A DNA stretch of 47,548 nucleotides from NCBI GenBank assembly GCA_012719355.1, contig JAAYAM010000161.1:105048-152595 (forward strand). The letters run 5' to 3'. A model generated the notes under the pieces. It did no database searches and was not told the DNA's origin. It was given only the letters and a program-made list of their open reading frames with translations. This DNA is from Acidobacteriota bacterium (GTDB lineage: Bacteria > Acidobacteriota > UBA6911). Positions 1 to 8,839 of the stretch are shown here, piece after piece (position 1 is the first letter of the stretch; every line of letters starts with the position of its first letter). Both the position numbers and the translations under genes were made by a program.

Positions 1-756
1 CCGAAACTTGTATCCCAGAATCCGTTCGTTCGCGAGCATACGACGCAGCGCATCCGTCAGCTGGATCTCGCCGCCGCTCCCGGTGCCGGTTTCGGCAAGA
101 GCGTCGAAGACCGAAGGAGTCAGGATATACCTGCCTATGATTGCGAGGTTAGACGGCGCCTTGTCCCTCGGTGGTTTTTCGACCATATCTGCGATTTCAA
201 AGAGCCCCTCGTCGCCGTTTGACATCTGTTTGGCTTTGACTATGCCGTAGCGCGTTGTTTCCTCGACCGGGACCTCCATCAACGCGACGACGCTTACCTG
301 GTAGCGGTCGTAAATATCTATCATCTGGCGGATGCAGGGAGGGTTGGCCTCGATGACGTCGTCTCCGAGCAATACGGCAAAAGGCTCATCATTCATAAGA
401 TCGCGCGCGACCAGGATAGCGTGTCCGAGTCCAAGAGCTTCCTTCTGCCGAACGTAAGCGATATGAACCATTTCGGAGACAGCACGCACCAAGTCCAGCA
501 GATCCGATTTGCCCCGCTCCTCAAGTATCTTTTCGAGCTCATAGGAAATGTCGAAGTGGTCCTCGATGGCGTTCTTTCCCCGTCCTGTTATGATGACCAG
601 ATTCTCAAGTCCCGAAGCGATCGCTTCCTCCACGGCATATTGGATAATCGGCTTGTCAACCAGTGGCAGCATCTCCTTGGGCTGGGCCTTGGTAGCGGGA
701 AGGAATCGTGTGCCTAATCCGGCAGCAGGAAAAAGGGCCCTTCGAACTCTTGTCAT
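1..756 (-). CDS. galU: UTP-glucose-1-phosphate uridylyltransferase (3' end cut by window edge)
   Basis: Makes UDP-glucose from UTP and glucose-1-phosphate, feeding cell-envelope and exopolysaccharide sugars in the cytoplasm. The minus strand is open for 252 codons from the ATG at 756 to the window edge. It begins MTRVRRALFPAAGLGTRFLP, which contains the nucleotidyltransferase G-x-G-T-R loop, followed by KAQPKEMLPLVDKP and later EKPP, as in GalU. The family is about 290 residues, so roughly 40 C-terminal residues lie outside. An AAAGGA Shine-Dalgarno lies 8 nt before the ATG. It is divergent from serS. RfbA/GlmU-type transferases share the fold, but the PKEMLPL motif favours GalU. Confidence 0.9.
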   Translation of the reverse strand, partial: MTRVRRALFPAAGLGTRFLPATKAQPKEMLPLVDKPIIQYAVEEAIASGLENLVIITGRGKNAIEDHFDISYELEKILEERGKSDLLDLVRAVSEMVHIAYVRQKEALGLGHAILVARDLMNDEPFAVLLGDDVIEANPPCIRQMIDIYDRYQVSVVALMEVPVEETTRYGIVKAKQMSNGDEGLFEIADMVEKPPRDKAPSNLAIIGRYILTPSVFDALAETGTGSGGEIQLTDALRRMLANERILGYKFR

Positions 757-826
757 GTCGCTTGTCCTTTTCTCGGGGTAAGTTCCTCGTCCGCATGGTA
801 CCTCGACGTCAAAAGTGATTGAAACA

Positions 827-855
827 ATGGCATCTTCTAAAGTCAATGGTAGAAT
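827..855 (+). promoter_or_regulatory. possible serS promoter
   Basis: In the 188-bp galU-serS divergent gap, ATGGCA (827-832) and TAGAAT (850-855) are separated by 17 bp. The -10 matches 5 of 6 consensus bases and the -35 matches 4 of 6. No T-box-like leader was recognised between here and serS. The prediction rests on hexamer similarity only. Confidence 0.3.
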
Positions 856-944
856 GCAATTGGTTCACCACCTCCCCCGGGAGTCTGGAATGCTCTATCC
901 TGAGTCTTCGGGTTGAGAAATCATTCCCTGAGAAGGAACGGGTT

Positions 945-2222
945 ATGCTGGATAAGAATTTTGTGCGGGAAAGCCTTGAGTACGTTCGAGAGAGACTGGG
1001 CGCCAGAGGGGGAACGTACTCTCTGGACGAACTGATCGCCGCAGATGCGGAGTGGAAAAGCATCATCCTGAAGAGCGAGGAGCTTCGCAGGCGGCGCAAT
1101 GAAGAGTCTGAGGAGATCGGGAAACTCAAGCGGGCCGGCAACGACACTTCGGCTCAACAGGCGAAAGTGAAAGAGATTTCGAACGAAATCAAATCGCTCG
1201 AGGAAGCGGCACAGGCCGCCGAACAGCGCCTCAACTCCCTGCTTCACAGCATTCCGAACCTACCGCATTCCTCCGTCCCGGTCGGTGCAGACGAGACGGC
1301 AAACGTTGAGGTGCGCCGCTGGGGAAAGGCCCCGGAGTTCGATTTCGAACCGCTGGACCATGTCGATCTCGGCTCCTCCCTGGGCATTCTCGATATGGAC
1401 AGGGCGGCGAAAATCACCGGCGCCCGCTTTTCACTGCTGCTCAGATCAGGGGCCCTCATGGAAAGGGCTCTGGTCAATTTCATGCTCGATGTCCACACAA
1501 AGCAGCACGGGTACACCGAAGTGCTCCCTCCTTTCATGGCAAACTCGAACAGCCTGTTCGGCACCGGCAACCTGCCGAAGTTCGGACAGGACCTGTTCAA
1601 AGTGGAAGGGACCGACTACTACCTGATTCCCACTGCAGAGGTGCCTGTAACCAATATCTACCAGAACGAGATACTCGATGAAGCCGAGCTGCCGAAGAAG
1701 TTCGTTGCCTACACCCCCTGTTTCCGCAGCGAGGCCGGATCGTACGGCAAGGATGTACGTGGACTGATCCGCCAGCACCAGTTCAACAAGGTGGAACTCG
1801 TGAAATTCGTAGCCCCTTCCACTTCGTATGACGAACTGGAATCGCTTACAGCCGATGCCGAGGACATACTGCAGCGGCTCGGGCTTCATTACCGCGTAGT
1901 CACTCTGTCAACCGGAGATATGGGATTTTCGAGCGCGAAGACTTATGACTTGGAGGTCTGGCTTCCCAGCCAGGGCCGTTTCCGGGAAATCTCGTCATGC
2001 AGCAACTTTGAAGCGTTCCAGGCCAGGCGGGCAAATATCAGGGTAAGAACGAAGGAGGGGAAGAAGCAGCTACTCCATACCTTGAACGGATCGGGGGTAG
2101 CAATCGGGAGAACCTGGTTGGCCATACTTGAAAACTATCAGCAGAGGGACGGCTCAGTGGTGATTCCGGAAGCGCTGCGGCCATACATGGGAGGAATGGA
2201 GGTTATTCGCAGAGAAGTCTGA
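945..2222 (+). CDS. serS: seryl-tRNA synthetase
   Basis: Class II aminoacyl-tRNA synthetase that charges tRNA-Ser (and tRNA-Sec where present). The chosen ATG at 945 follows AGAAGGA with 7-nt spacing and gives 425 residues, the usual SerRS length; the open frame extends upstream to 819 without a better start. Residues about 30-100 form the charged coiled-coil arm that grips the tRNA long variable arm. Motif 2 ([20 protein letters not shown]) and motif 3 ([16 protein letters not shown]) are intact. Its stop codon directly abuts the stop of the opposite-strand gene at 2223, so no terminator fits between them. Confidence 0.97.
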   Translation: MLDKNFVRESLEYVRERLGARGGTYSLDELIAADAEWKSIILKSEELRRRRNEESEEIGKLKRAGNDTSAQQAKVKEISNEIKSLEEAAQAAEQRLNSLLHSIPNLPHSSVPVGADETANVEVRRWGKAPEFDFEPLDHVDLGSSLGILDMDRAAKITGARFSLLLRSGALMERALVNFMLDVHTKQHGYTEVLPPFMANSNSLFGTGNLPKFGQDLFKVEGTDYYLIPTAEVPVTNIYQNEILDEAELPKKFVAYTPCFRSEAGSYGKDVRGLIRQHQFNKVELVKFVAPSTSYDELESLTADAEDILQRLGLHYRVVTLSTGDMGFSSAKTYDLEVWLPSQGRFREISSCSNFEAFQARRANIRVRTKEGKKQLLHTLNGSGVAIGRTWLAILENYQQRDGSVVIPEALRPYMGGMEVIRREV

Positions 2223-2879
2223 TTATTCCGATGGCACGGCCAGAGCCCGGTCGAGTGCGATGTCCATAGTCGAGCCTCTGCGCAATTCAAGATGCTTGCC
2301 GCGCGAGGTAAACACGGTCGCCAGCCCGATCCCGATTCCAACGCCTGTGCCGATGGCTGCGCCCTTTCCACCGCCGGCAAGTGTGCCGATTCCAGCACCT
2401 GCCAGGGCGGGCGCGACTATCTTTCCGGCGCTCTCGCCGGAGCCTTCGCCTTCAATCCTTCCCTCGATACCGACATCCCCGCTCCCCGGGGAATTAATCC
2501 TGGTGGCCGTTGCAAAAATCGGGAGCTGACCGCGGCCGGGAATCGAAATCGACTGAAAGAGGAGGTACATGCCGGCTTTCCCTTTAAATCTGCCTGGCCG
2601 GATCATTCGGGAAATGCTTCCGTTTACGACACTTCCCTTCGGGATCACAATCTTGTCTCCAAGATTGACCGGGGCCATGACGATGGCGGTAAATGCATCC
2701 CCCTCGCTGTTGGATTTTGTACTTAGATCATCATTCAGTTGCAGCGAAATGCGGGTCCCTTCGGGTAGAATCGTGTCTGCGGCCCTAAGCTCCAATGGCT
2801 GCAGCAATAGTGCTGCTGAAATAATGATCTGCAGCATAATGAGACGAAACGTCATTCTGGCATTCTTACACGGGAACAT
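2223..2879 (-). CDS. secreted hypothetical protein with glycine-rich C-terminal region
   Basis: Not recognised as a named enzyme. The 218-residue product begins with a basic stretch and a hydrophobic core (LIMLQIIISAALLL) ending near LRA-AD, a typical signal peptide, so it is probably exported. The mature part starts with a beta-rich segment (LPEGTRISLQLNDDLSTKS, then GDKIVIPKGSVVNGSI) that resembles the barrel-like region of TrbI/VirB10-type or LPXTG-free acidobacterial envelope proteins. Near the C-terminus is a Gly/Ala-rich stretch (about residues 155-190) that could be glycine-zipper or membrane-associated. The ATG at 2879 follows GGAAG with 5-nt spacing; a TTG at 2891 is the alternative. 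Function unknown. Confidence 0.75.
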   Translation of the reverse strand: MFPCKNARMTFRLIMLQIIISAALLLQPLELRAADTILPEGTRISLQLNDDLSTKSNSEGDAFTAIVMAPVNLGDKIVIPKGSVVNGSISRMIRPGRFKGKAGMYLLFQSISIPGRGQLPIFATATRINSPGSGDVGIEGRIEGEGSGESAGKIVAPALAGAGIGTLAGGGKGAAIGTGVGIGIGLATVFTSRGKHLELRRGSTMDIALDRALAVPSE

Positions 2880-2908
2880 AATTACTTCCAATCACTATAA
2901 TCGATGTC

Positions 2909-2936
2909 GAACCGGTCTGGACGGTTCAGCTTTTTT
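2909..2936 (+). terminator. possible intrinsic terminator or operator in divergent gap
   Basis: GAACCG-N7-CGGTTC (2909-2927) is followed by AGC and six T residues (2931-2936), which reads as a short intrinsic terminator on the plus strand. No plus-strand gene ends nearby, but serS stops at 2222 without a terminator, so a serS transcript reading through antisense to 2223-2879 could end here. It could equally be an operator for the divergent genes at 2879 and 3009. The stem is only 6 bp. Confidence 0.3.
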
Positions 2937-3008
2937 CGAACGATCTGATGCCACGACGGCTGCACCGCACCTTTCTTGACGGACATCGCAGGACTGTTAG
3001 CGTCTACT

Positions 3009-3740
3009 ATGATCAACTCGCCTCCCCCTTCAGTGCCCCGCAAATCCTGGCTTGACCGAGTTCAGGCTCTGTTCGAAATCCTTCTGATGTCGGGACTTGT
3101 CTCAGGTTTTCTGGCCAGCTTCCCCCTGTTTGCCCTCGTTGAGGGAAGCGGTGAATCACTGGTTGGAGATGCCCGCATCATCGCCCTGTCCCTTCTGCTG
3201 GAATCGGCGTTTTCGCTGCTGATCCTTATACTGATTCTACGGCTGCGAGGCGAGCCGTTCAGCAGCCTGGGACTGCACCTCGACCGCTGGAAATTTCAGA
3301 GCGCCCTGGGACTCGGACTGATCCCATTCCTTTTCTTCGTCAACGTCGTGGTAGCGGTGGTGTTCAAATACTACTTTCCGGAACACTATCTGGAGGAAAA
3401 CCCGCTGAGCAAAACCATTCGCAGCCCGGGTCAGCTGGTGCTGTTCATTTTCGCCGCTCTCATAGCGGGTGCGATCAAAGAAGAACTACAGCGCGCTTTC
3501 ATTCTGAACCGGTTCCGCGACTACCTTGGGGGAGCCGTCGTGGGACTTGTGGTCTGGAGTCTGGCTTTCGGAGCAGGGCACTATGTCCAGGGATATCAGG
3601 GGATTGCGACCACGACGTTGCTGGGGCTGCTCTTCGGCATCGTCTATCTGAAAACCAGGAGCCTGATCGGTCCGATCGTCGCCCATGGCACCTACAACAC
3701 GATTGCTCTTCTCGCGTACTGGTTCTTCGCCCCACGATGA
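3009..3740 (+). CDS. CPBP-family intramembrane metalloprotease
   Basis: Integral membrane protein of 243 residues, a relative of Rce1/Abi CAAX proteases. The three catalytic motifs are visible: the glutamate pair E158-E159 with R162 (KEELQRAF), F187-x3-H191 (FGAGH), and H226-x3-N230 (HGTYN). About six to eight hydrophobic segments span residues 22-45, 55-78, 98-120, 142-157, 173-190, 199-214 and 222-240. The arginine of motif 1 sits one residue closer to the EE pair than in the textbook EExxxR. Start: the ATG at 3009 is preferred over an upstream TTG (2976) that has no ribosome binding site. Substrate unknown; bacterial members have been linked to protein modification and bacteriocin immunity. 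Confidence 0.85.
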   Translation: MINSPPPSVPRKSWLDRVQALFEILLMSGLVSGFLASFPLFALVEGSGESLVGDARIIALSLLLESAFSLLILILILRLRGEPFSSLGLHLDRWKFQSALGLGLIPFLFFVNVVVAVVFKYYFPEHYLEENPLSKTIRSPGQLVLFIFAALIAGAIKEELQRAFILNRFRDYLGGAVVGLVVWSLAFGAGHYVQGYQGIATTTLLGLLFGIVYLKTRSLIGPIVAHGTYNTIALLAYWFFAPR

Positions 3741-3804
3741 CAAAAAGCAGGAAAGATCCTCTCAGGCTGCCGATAACGACTCTATCTTGCACACGGGTGA
3801 TCCG

Positions 3805-5160
3805 ATGTTTGTGAACCGAAAGCTGGTTACGGTGCTCCTTGAACTGCACCGGAGCCGCCGATCCGGTATTCTCCGGGCGGAAAAAGGACCGGCACGAAGG
3901 CAGTTGATTCTTAATTGCGGCACTCTTGTTTTCGCGGAAAGCAACCTACCCGAAGAGCATCTCGCGCGAATCATGGTAACGATGGCACTGCTGGAGAAGA
4001 CCCGGCTGAAGGAGATAGCGGGGATGATGAAGGAAGGGAGTACCAGCGAAGAGGCCATCCTCTCACTTCCCGGACTGAACATCGCCGGCATCGAAAAGAG
4101 CAGACTCGAACAGGCCGTGCTTATCACCGCTTCTCTGCTTGGACTCGACTGCAACCTCCGCTTCTACCCTGGCGAAAACCTCATGAAGAGTCGGGTGAGC
4201 CTGGGGCTGAAACTGCCGGAATTGATGCTTCTCTCGGTCAGACACGCCGTGAAGACCGGCATCCTGAAGGTGCCGCTGGAATTTGAAAATGCTATGTTTT
4301 CCGCCGCGATGGATGCGCAGTCAAGGGCTTCGGATTTCCCGCTCGACAGCGCCGAATCGCAGGCCCTCTCGCTGGTGAACGGCAAGACCGGCTCTGAGGA
4401 GTTTCTTTCCAGCATTCCTCGCGGCACACTCCTGACTCTCTATGTCCTGGGACTGGTGGATTTCGAACCGCGGATTTCGAGCGAAGACGAATCGGCCGCA
4501 CTCATTCAGCAATTCGATGAGATGCTACGCCGTTTCGAGACCGCATCTCTATACGAGATCCTTTCAGTTCCGGCTACGGCGGAGTCGAGGGAAATTCAGG
4601 CATCCTACCACGAACGCGCGAAACAGCTGCACCCTGACCGGTTTCAGTCGGATCGATACTCTCCCGAACTCCGCACCAAGGCTCAGCAAGTCTTCAGTCG
4701 GATCAATCAGGCTTACCTGACACTTAAGAACCCGGAGATGCGAGCCTTGTACGACGGACAAGACCCGGACAAGGCAAAGACGGCGCTGCGGCCCGAAGAA
4801 TCGGCAGAGGCGGCGTTCAGGGAGGGACGTGCGGCCATATCGCGGCGCGACTTTTCGACGGCGGTTCAGCGGTTCAGGACTTGCGTGTGGCTCTGCCCGG
4901 AAAATGCTTCCTACAACCACTACCTTGGCGTAGCCGAAGCCGAATTCCCGAACCTCAGAAAAAAGGCAGAAGAGCATCTGCTCAAAGCCATCGAGCTGGG
5001 AGACGTTTCGGCAGGCAGCCACCTGGAACTGGCAAAGCTGTATATCAAGGTGTCGCTGCCGAGGAAGGCCGAATACCAGCTGCAGGAGGCGGCACGCCGG
5101 AAGCCGGGCCATCCTGAAGTTGACCGACTCCGTGGAGAGCTGGAAAAGCTCAGGTCTTGA
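3805..5160 (+). CDS. J-domain and TPR protein with DUF4388-like N-terminal domain
   Basis: A 451-residue soluble protein. Residues 1 to about 240 look like a DUF4388/PATAN-type domain (RRSGILRAEKGPARRQLIL, then NCGTLVFAESN). Residues about 247-320 form a J domain with the HPD tripeptide (KQLHPDRF) required to stimulate DnaK ATPase. From about residue 332 there are TPR-like helical pairs (EAAFREGRAAISRRDFSTAV onward). J-domain proteins recruit Hsp70, and the TPR part would bind a client or partner. The ATG at 3805 follows GGGTGA with about 6-nt spacing; 64 bp separate it from the CPBP gene on the same strand. Not DnaJ itself: it lacks the Gly/Phe and zinc regions. Confidence 0.8.
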   Translation: MFVNRKLVTVLLELHRSRRSGILRAEKGPARRQLILNCGTLVFAESNLPEEHLARIMVTMALLEKTRLKEIAGMMKEGSTSEEAILSLPGLNIAGIEKSRLEQAVLITASLLGLDCNLRFYPGENLMKSRVSLGLKLPELMLLSVRHAVKTGILKVPLEFENAMFSAAMDAQSRASDFPLDSAESQALSLVNGKTGSEEFLSSIPRGTLLTLYVLGLVDFEPRISSEDESAALIQQFDEMLRRFETASLYEILSVPATAESREIQASYHERAKQLHPDRFQSDRYSPELRTKAQQVFSRINQAYLTLKNPEMRALYDGQDPDKAKTALRPEESAEAAFREGRAAISRRDFSTAVQRFRTCVWLCPENASYNHYLGVAEAEFPNLRKKAEEHLLKAIELGDVSAGSHLELAKLYIKVSLPRKAEYQLQEAARRKPGHPEVDRLRGELEKLRS

Positions 5161-5177
5161 GCCGCCGCGCCCGAACG

Positions 5178-5201
5178 GGAACTGGAAACTGGGAACTGGG
5201 G
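5178..5201 (+). repeat. 7-bp tandem microrepeat upstream of purM
   Basis: Three AACTGG cores spaced exactly 7 bp apart (5180, 5187, 5194) lie in the 97-bp gap between the J-domain gene and purM. No role is evident. Confidence 0.7.
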
Positions 5202-5257
5202 ACAACCCGTGTTACTATCGACAGTCACGACAAATTCGGCACGGGGTAACTAATTGC

Positions 5258-6349
5258 ATGAACAAGAAAGAATCGATGAGCTATAAAGCCGCCGGTGTGG
5301 ATTCAGTACAGAAAGATGTGGCCATGCAACGCCTCGGCGAGTGGGTGGAACGTAGTTTTGCCCTCCGTCCCGGCGAGGTGAAGATACCGCTTGGGTATTT
5401 CGCCAACGTGATCGACGGCGGCGGCGGAATGGGCATAGCGGTGTCGACCGACGGAGTGGGGACCAAGATCCTGGTGGCGGAGATGCTGGAGCGGTATGAC
5501 ACGGTCGGAATCGATTGCGTCGCAATGAACGTTAATGACGTTCTGTGCGTGGGTGCAGAACCGCTGGCCCTGCTCGACTATATTGCGGTACAGGTACCGC
5601 ACCCGGATCTCCTCGAGGGTCTCGCCCGCGGCCTTTACCGCGGCGCCGAACTGGCACGCATCACGATACCGGGCGGAGAGATAGCCCAGATCGCGGAAAT
5701 GATTAAGGGGAAGCGTGAGGGGTACGGTTTTGATCTTGTCGCTACGTGCGTCGGTCGGGTTCCGCTCGACCGTATCCTGACGGGAGATAGTATGGCCGCA
5801 GGAGACGCCATCGTAGGACTGGCGTCAAGCGGCGTGCACAGCAACGGTCTGACGCTCGCCAGAAAGGTCTTTTTCGAGCAGGCGGGATGGGCTCCCGACC
5901 GCTTCGTGCCGGAGCTGGGCAGGAGCATCGGAGAGGAACTTCTGGAACCCACGCGCATATACGTTCGTGAAGTTCGCGAGATGTTCGATGCCGGGCTGAA
6001 GATCAAGGCGCTGGCCCACATCACCAGCACCGGTTTCCTTAATCTCAATCGCGCCGTCGCTCCGGTCGGTTACGTTCTCGACGGCCTGCCGGAACCCCAC
6101 CCGGTATTCCGGCTGCTGCAGCAGGTGGGCTCCGTCAGCGATGAAGACATGTACTTCACGTACAACATGGGGATTGGATTCTGCATAGTTCTTGCGCCGG
6201 AAGATGTCGAAGCGGCACATGCGATTGCGCGCAAACATCAGGCCGATTCGTATACGATCGGCTATACGGTGGCAGATCCCGAGAAGAAGGTGTACGTCAA
6301 ATCCGTGAATCTGGTCGGCGTCGACGACAGGTTTGTAAAGGGCAGCTAA
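5258..6349 (+). CDS. purM: phosphoribosylformylglycinamidine cyclo-ligase (AIR synthetase)
   Basis: Catalyses ATP-dependent closure of formylglycinamidine ribonucleotide to aminoimidazole ribonucleotide, step 5 of purine synthesis. Signature segments are SYKAAGVDS, the ATP/Mg loop STDGVGTKI, CVAMNVNDVLCVGAEPLALL, and GDAIVGLASSGVHSNGLTLAR. At 363 residues it is slightly longer than the usual 345. Two ATGs are possible: 5258 (a GGGG stretch about 11 nt upstream) and 5276 (GAAAGAA close by), the latter giving the classic MSYKAAGVD start. Its TAA overlaps the TAG of the convergent rnc gene. PurM and the ThiL encoded at 7814 belong to the same superfamily. Confidence 0.95.
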   Translation: MNKKESMSYKAAGVDSVQKDVAMQRLGEWVERSFALRPGEVKIPLGYFANVIDGGGGMGIAVSTDGVGTKILVAEMLERYDTVGIDCVAMNVNDVLCVGAEPLALLDYIAVQVPHPDLLEGLARGLYRGAELARITIPGGEIAQIAEMIKGKREGYGFDLVATCVGRVPLDRILTGDSMAAGDAIVGLASSGVHSNGLTLARKVFFEQAGWAPDRFVPELGRSIGEELLEPTRIYVREVREMFDAGLKIKALAHITSTGFLNLNRAVAPVGYVLDGLPEPHPVFRLLQQVGSVSDEDMYFTYNMGIGFCIVLAPEDVEAAHAIARKHQADSYTIGYTVADPEKKVYVKSVNLVGVDDRFVKGS

Positions 6350-7077
6350 TGCAGCTCGCTGAGGCTCTCGAGAGCCAGGCGGGCAGCCGACTGCTGGGCC
6401 TCTTTCTTGGTCCGGCCGGAAGACTCGGCAACGACTTCGCCGTGAATCATCACCTGGACCACAAAGGTCTTCTTGTGGTCCGGCCCTATCTCATCCACCA
6501 CGCGATAGATCGGCTCTGGACGGCCCATGTTGTGCAAGTGTTCCTGGAGAGCCGATTTGAAATCACCGTAGGTTAATTCCCTCGGATCGAGCCCCTTGAG
6601 GAATTCGTCAACCTGACGTCCGACGAATTCCGATGCGGCCTCCACCCCTCCATCGAGGTAAATCGCTCCGATAATCGCCTCGTACGCATCCACGACGATA
6701 GCCCGCTTCGTGCGACCGCCCGTTTTCTCCTCGCCTCTGCTGAGGCGCACGAAATCTCCCAGACGAATCCTTTCGGCAAGCTTCTTGAGATTGACCGCGC
6801 TGACCAGGTAGGCCTTTATTTTACTGAGCTCCCCCTCCGTCAGTTCGGGGTAGGACTGAAATATACGCGAGCTTATGAGAAAGCCGAGGACGGCGTCACC
6901 GAGAAATTCGAGCGATTCGTTGTTTCTCAGGTTTTCCTCCTCGTGCTCGTTGACATAAGACCTGTGGGTCAGGGCCTGAAGAAGCAACGACGGGTCCCTG
7001 AACTTGTGCCCCAGCAGTTTTTCCAATTCATTTAGCCGAGCCGGTGTCGGTACGGCGCCTTCAATGTTCTCGCCCAT
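6346..7077 (-). CDS. rnc: ribonuclease III
   Basis: Endoribonuclease that cuts double-stranded RNA in rRNA precursors and structured mRNAs. It has 243 residues. The catalytic signature NNESLEFLGDAVLGFLIS is intact, a second acidic motif (VVDAYEAIIGAIYLDGG) supplies the Mg ligands, and a C-terminal dsRNA-binding domain carries GRTKKEAQQSAARLAL. The ATG at 7077 follows AGGA with a longish spacing. It is the last gene of a minus-strand series (lon, thiL, DUF2062, rnc), with a 103-bp gap from the DUF2062 gene, so it may also have its own promoter. Its stop overlaps that of purM. Confidence 0.97.
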   Translation of the reverse strand: MGENIEGAVPTPARLNELEKLLGHKFRDPSLLLQALTHRSYVNEHEEENLRNNESLEFLGDAVLGFLISSRIFQSYPELTEGELSKIKAYLVSAVNLKKLAERIRLGDFVRLSRGEEKTGGRTKRAIVVDAYEAIIGAIYLDGGVEAASEFVGRQVDEFLKGLDPRELTYGDFKSALQEHLHNMGRPEPIYRVVDEIGPDHKKTFVVQVMIHGEVVAESSGRTKKEAQQSAARLALESLSELH

Positions 7078-7180
7078 AGGTACCCATCCTGGAGTTTGAA
7101 TCCTCCCTAAGGATACGACTCCACTGCCTCTACCTCAATATCGGGAATTCAGAAATCTGCAGCCCGGCTCAACGGTAATC

Positions 7181-7654
7181 TTAATTCTGCAATGATTTAG
7201 CGCAGTGCTCCACCCTGAGTCTTCTGATCATGTGAAGGGCGGCCATATAGGCGAGGATGGCAGCCAGAACCGACAGGATGAATGAACCAAGGACCATCGG
7301 CTTGAGAATCGGCCACTGTTCCGCGAGCCGCAACCAGAAGCTGCTGCTGATGATCGCGCTCAGTTCAAAGCTCGGAAGAGAGGACCTGGAAGGGAAGCCG
7401 ACGAAGAGTCCACCAAGCCACGTGCCGGCGCCATAGATCGGCACCAGGGTCCAGGGATTGTTGACGAATACCCCCACCAGCATGGCAACGCGATTCAGGC
7501 CGAATAGAAAAGAGAAACAGAAAGCCAGGATAGTGTGCAGACCCAGCAGCGGACTGAACGCCAGAAAGACTCCCAGAGCGAAAGCCAGTGCGAGGCGCTC
7601 CGGCGTGTCATTAAGAAGAAACAGGCGTTTGCAGAGTAACTTCATTCCTGACAT
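7181..7654 (-). CDS. DUF2062 membrane protein
   Basis: 157 residues with the DUF2062 hallmark near the N-terminus (NDTPERLALAFALGVFLAFS then PLLGLHT) and a conserved VNNPWTLVPIY segment. Three to four membrane segments are predicted by eye (about 20-37, 40-65, 68-88, 118-140). The family has no settled biochemical role; it often lies near envelope or glycosyltransferase genes. ATG 7654 was taken as the start; an internal ATG (7645) is preceded directly by AGGA, too close to act as its Shine-Dalgarno. The gap to thiL upstream is 159 bp and shows no clear signal. Confidence 0.85.
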   Translation of the reverse strand: MSGMKLLCKRLFLLNDTPERLALAFALGVFLAFSPLLGLHTILAFCFSFLFGLNRVAMLVGVFVNNPWTLVPIYGAGTWLGGLFVGFPSRSSLPSFELSAIISSSFWLRLAEQWPILKPMVLGSFILSVLAAILAYMAALHMIRRLRVEHCAKSLQN

Positions 7655-7813
7655 TCAGACAATCTCACAGAATCACGCGTTGTCGGACCGGCCTGATTGA
7701 TTTGAGGCAGAGCGGAGCGGGAACTGCGGTAAAAAACGCCTTCAGATACAACCAAACACCAGCAGAATGATACAGGACAGCCAAGTGCGGAATCAAGCCA
7801 AGCCGTCCGGGGA

Positions 7814-8821
7814 TCAGGTTTGCTTGAAGTGATCGAAGCCGGCTTCAGGAAGCCGTCGCCGCTTCATGTCCTGCCCTATCAGCCAGATCTTGCCGGTTTC
7901 GGGTGTCAATTCTCCTATTCGCGTCACGGCTGGGAATTTCGCCGGATAGGAGAGTTGGAAGAGCTCTGTTTTCGATTCCGGCACTGAAAACAGGAGCTCG
8001 TAATCCTCACCGCCGTGCAGTGCCAGATCGACCGGATCTCCTCCCCACGATGCGGATTGTGCGAACACAGGGAGGTCCGCCGCGCGGATAATGGCGCCTA
8101 CGCCGCTCGCATTGCAGATGCGCGGCAGATCCATGGAGAGACCGTCACTAAGATCGATCATGCAGTTTGCAAGTCCGGATTGGGCAAGCCACAGCCCGGT
8201 TTCGCAACGGGCTTCCGGATCGAGATGCGCGCTTACGGCTTCCCTTCGGCTGCGTGCACCGGGAATCCGGTTGCCGTTGCGCAAGAGAGCCAGCCCCGCG
8301 GCCGATTTTCCCAAAACGCCTGTAACGTAGAGAGCGTCTCCGGCCCTTCCTCCGGAGCGATAGACTACCTTGCGGTTCAGCGATTCTCCGAACGCCGCTA
8401 TCGAGACGGCAATACCATCCCCGGAGCGTGACAGGTCACCGCCAATCAGGACAGCCCCCTGCGAAGCGTCAGCGAGGCCGTCGTAGAAACGATGGATCCA
8501 GGCTAGCGTCGTTGCATCCGGAATTGCGAGGGAAACGGTGTAGAAGCGTGGCCGGGCGCCCATTGCAGCAAGGTCGCTGAGGTTGACCGAAATCGATTTG
8601 CGCCCCAGAAGATGCGGGGTTATCCACTGGCGCCGGAAGTCGACGTTCTCAAGGAGCATGTCAGTCGTGACCAGCCAGTACTCCCCTCCCTTGACCGGTT
8701 CGACAACAGCAGCGTCATCTCCTATCCCTTTCCTCAGCCGCGGAGTCCGGGAACAGTATCTCTGCTGCAATTGCCGTATAAGCGTATTCTCAGTGAAGCT
8801 TCGTGGAGATTTCGGGGGCAT
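7814..8821 (-). CDS. thiL: thiamine-monophosphate kinase
   Basis: Phosphorylates thiamine monophosphate to the active cofactor thiamine diphosphate. It has 335 residues. It shows the ThiL/PurM-fold motifs IGDDAAVV, VTTDMLLENVDF, SVNLSDLAAMGARPRFYTVS, VLIGGDLSRS, CMIDLSDGLSMDL and LHGGEDYELLFSV. The ATG at 8821 follows AGGA with about 9-nt spacing. Only 18 bp separate it from the lon stop, so it is probably co-transcribed with lon. No thiamine riboswitch was recognised here, and no other thi genes are in the window. Confidence 0.95.
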   Translation of the reverse strand: MPPKSPRSFTENTLIRQLQQRYCSRTPRLRKGIGDDAAVVEPVKGGEYWLVTTDMLLENVDFRRQWITPHLLGRKSISVNLSDLAAMGARPRFYTVSLAIPDATTLAWIHRFYDGLADASQGAVLIGGDLSRSGDGIAVSIAAFGESLNRKVVYRSGGRAGDALYVTGVLGKSAAGLALLRNGNRIPGARSRREAVSAHLDPEARCETGLWLAQSGLANCMIDLSDGLSMDLPRICNASGVGAIIRAADLPVFAQSASWGGDPVDLALHGGEDYELLFSVPESKTELFQLSYPAKFPAVTRIGELTPETGKIWLIGQDMKRRRLPEAGFDHFKQT

Positions 8822-8839
8822 AGGGGGGTTCCTGTTATC

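Noticed and set aside
757-944. T-box leader upstream of serS
   Set aside because: No T-box consensus or terminator/antiterminator pair is visible; only a weak promoter.
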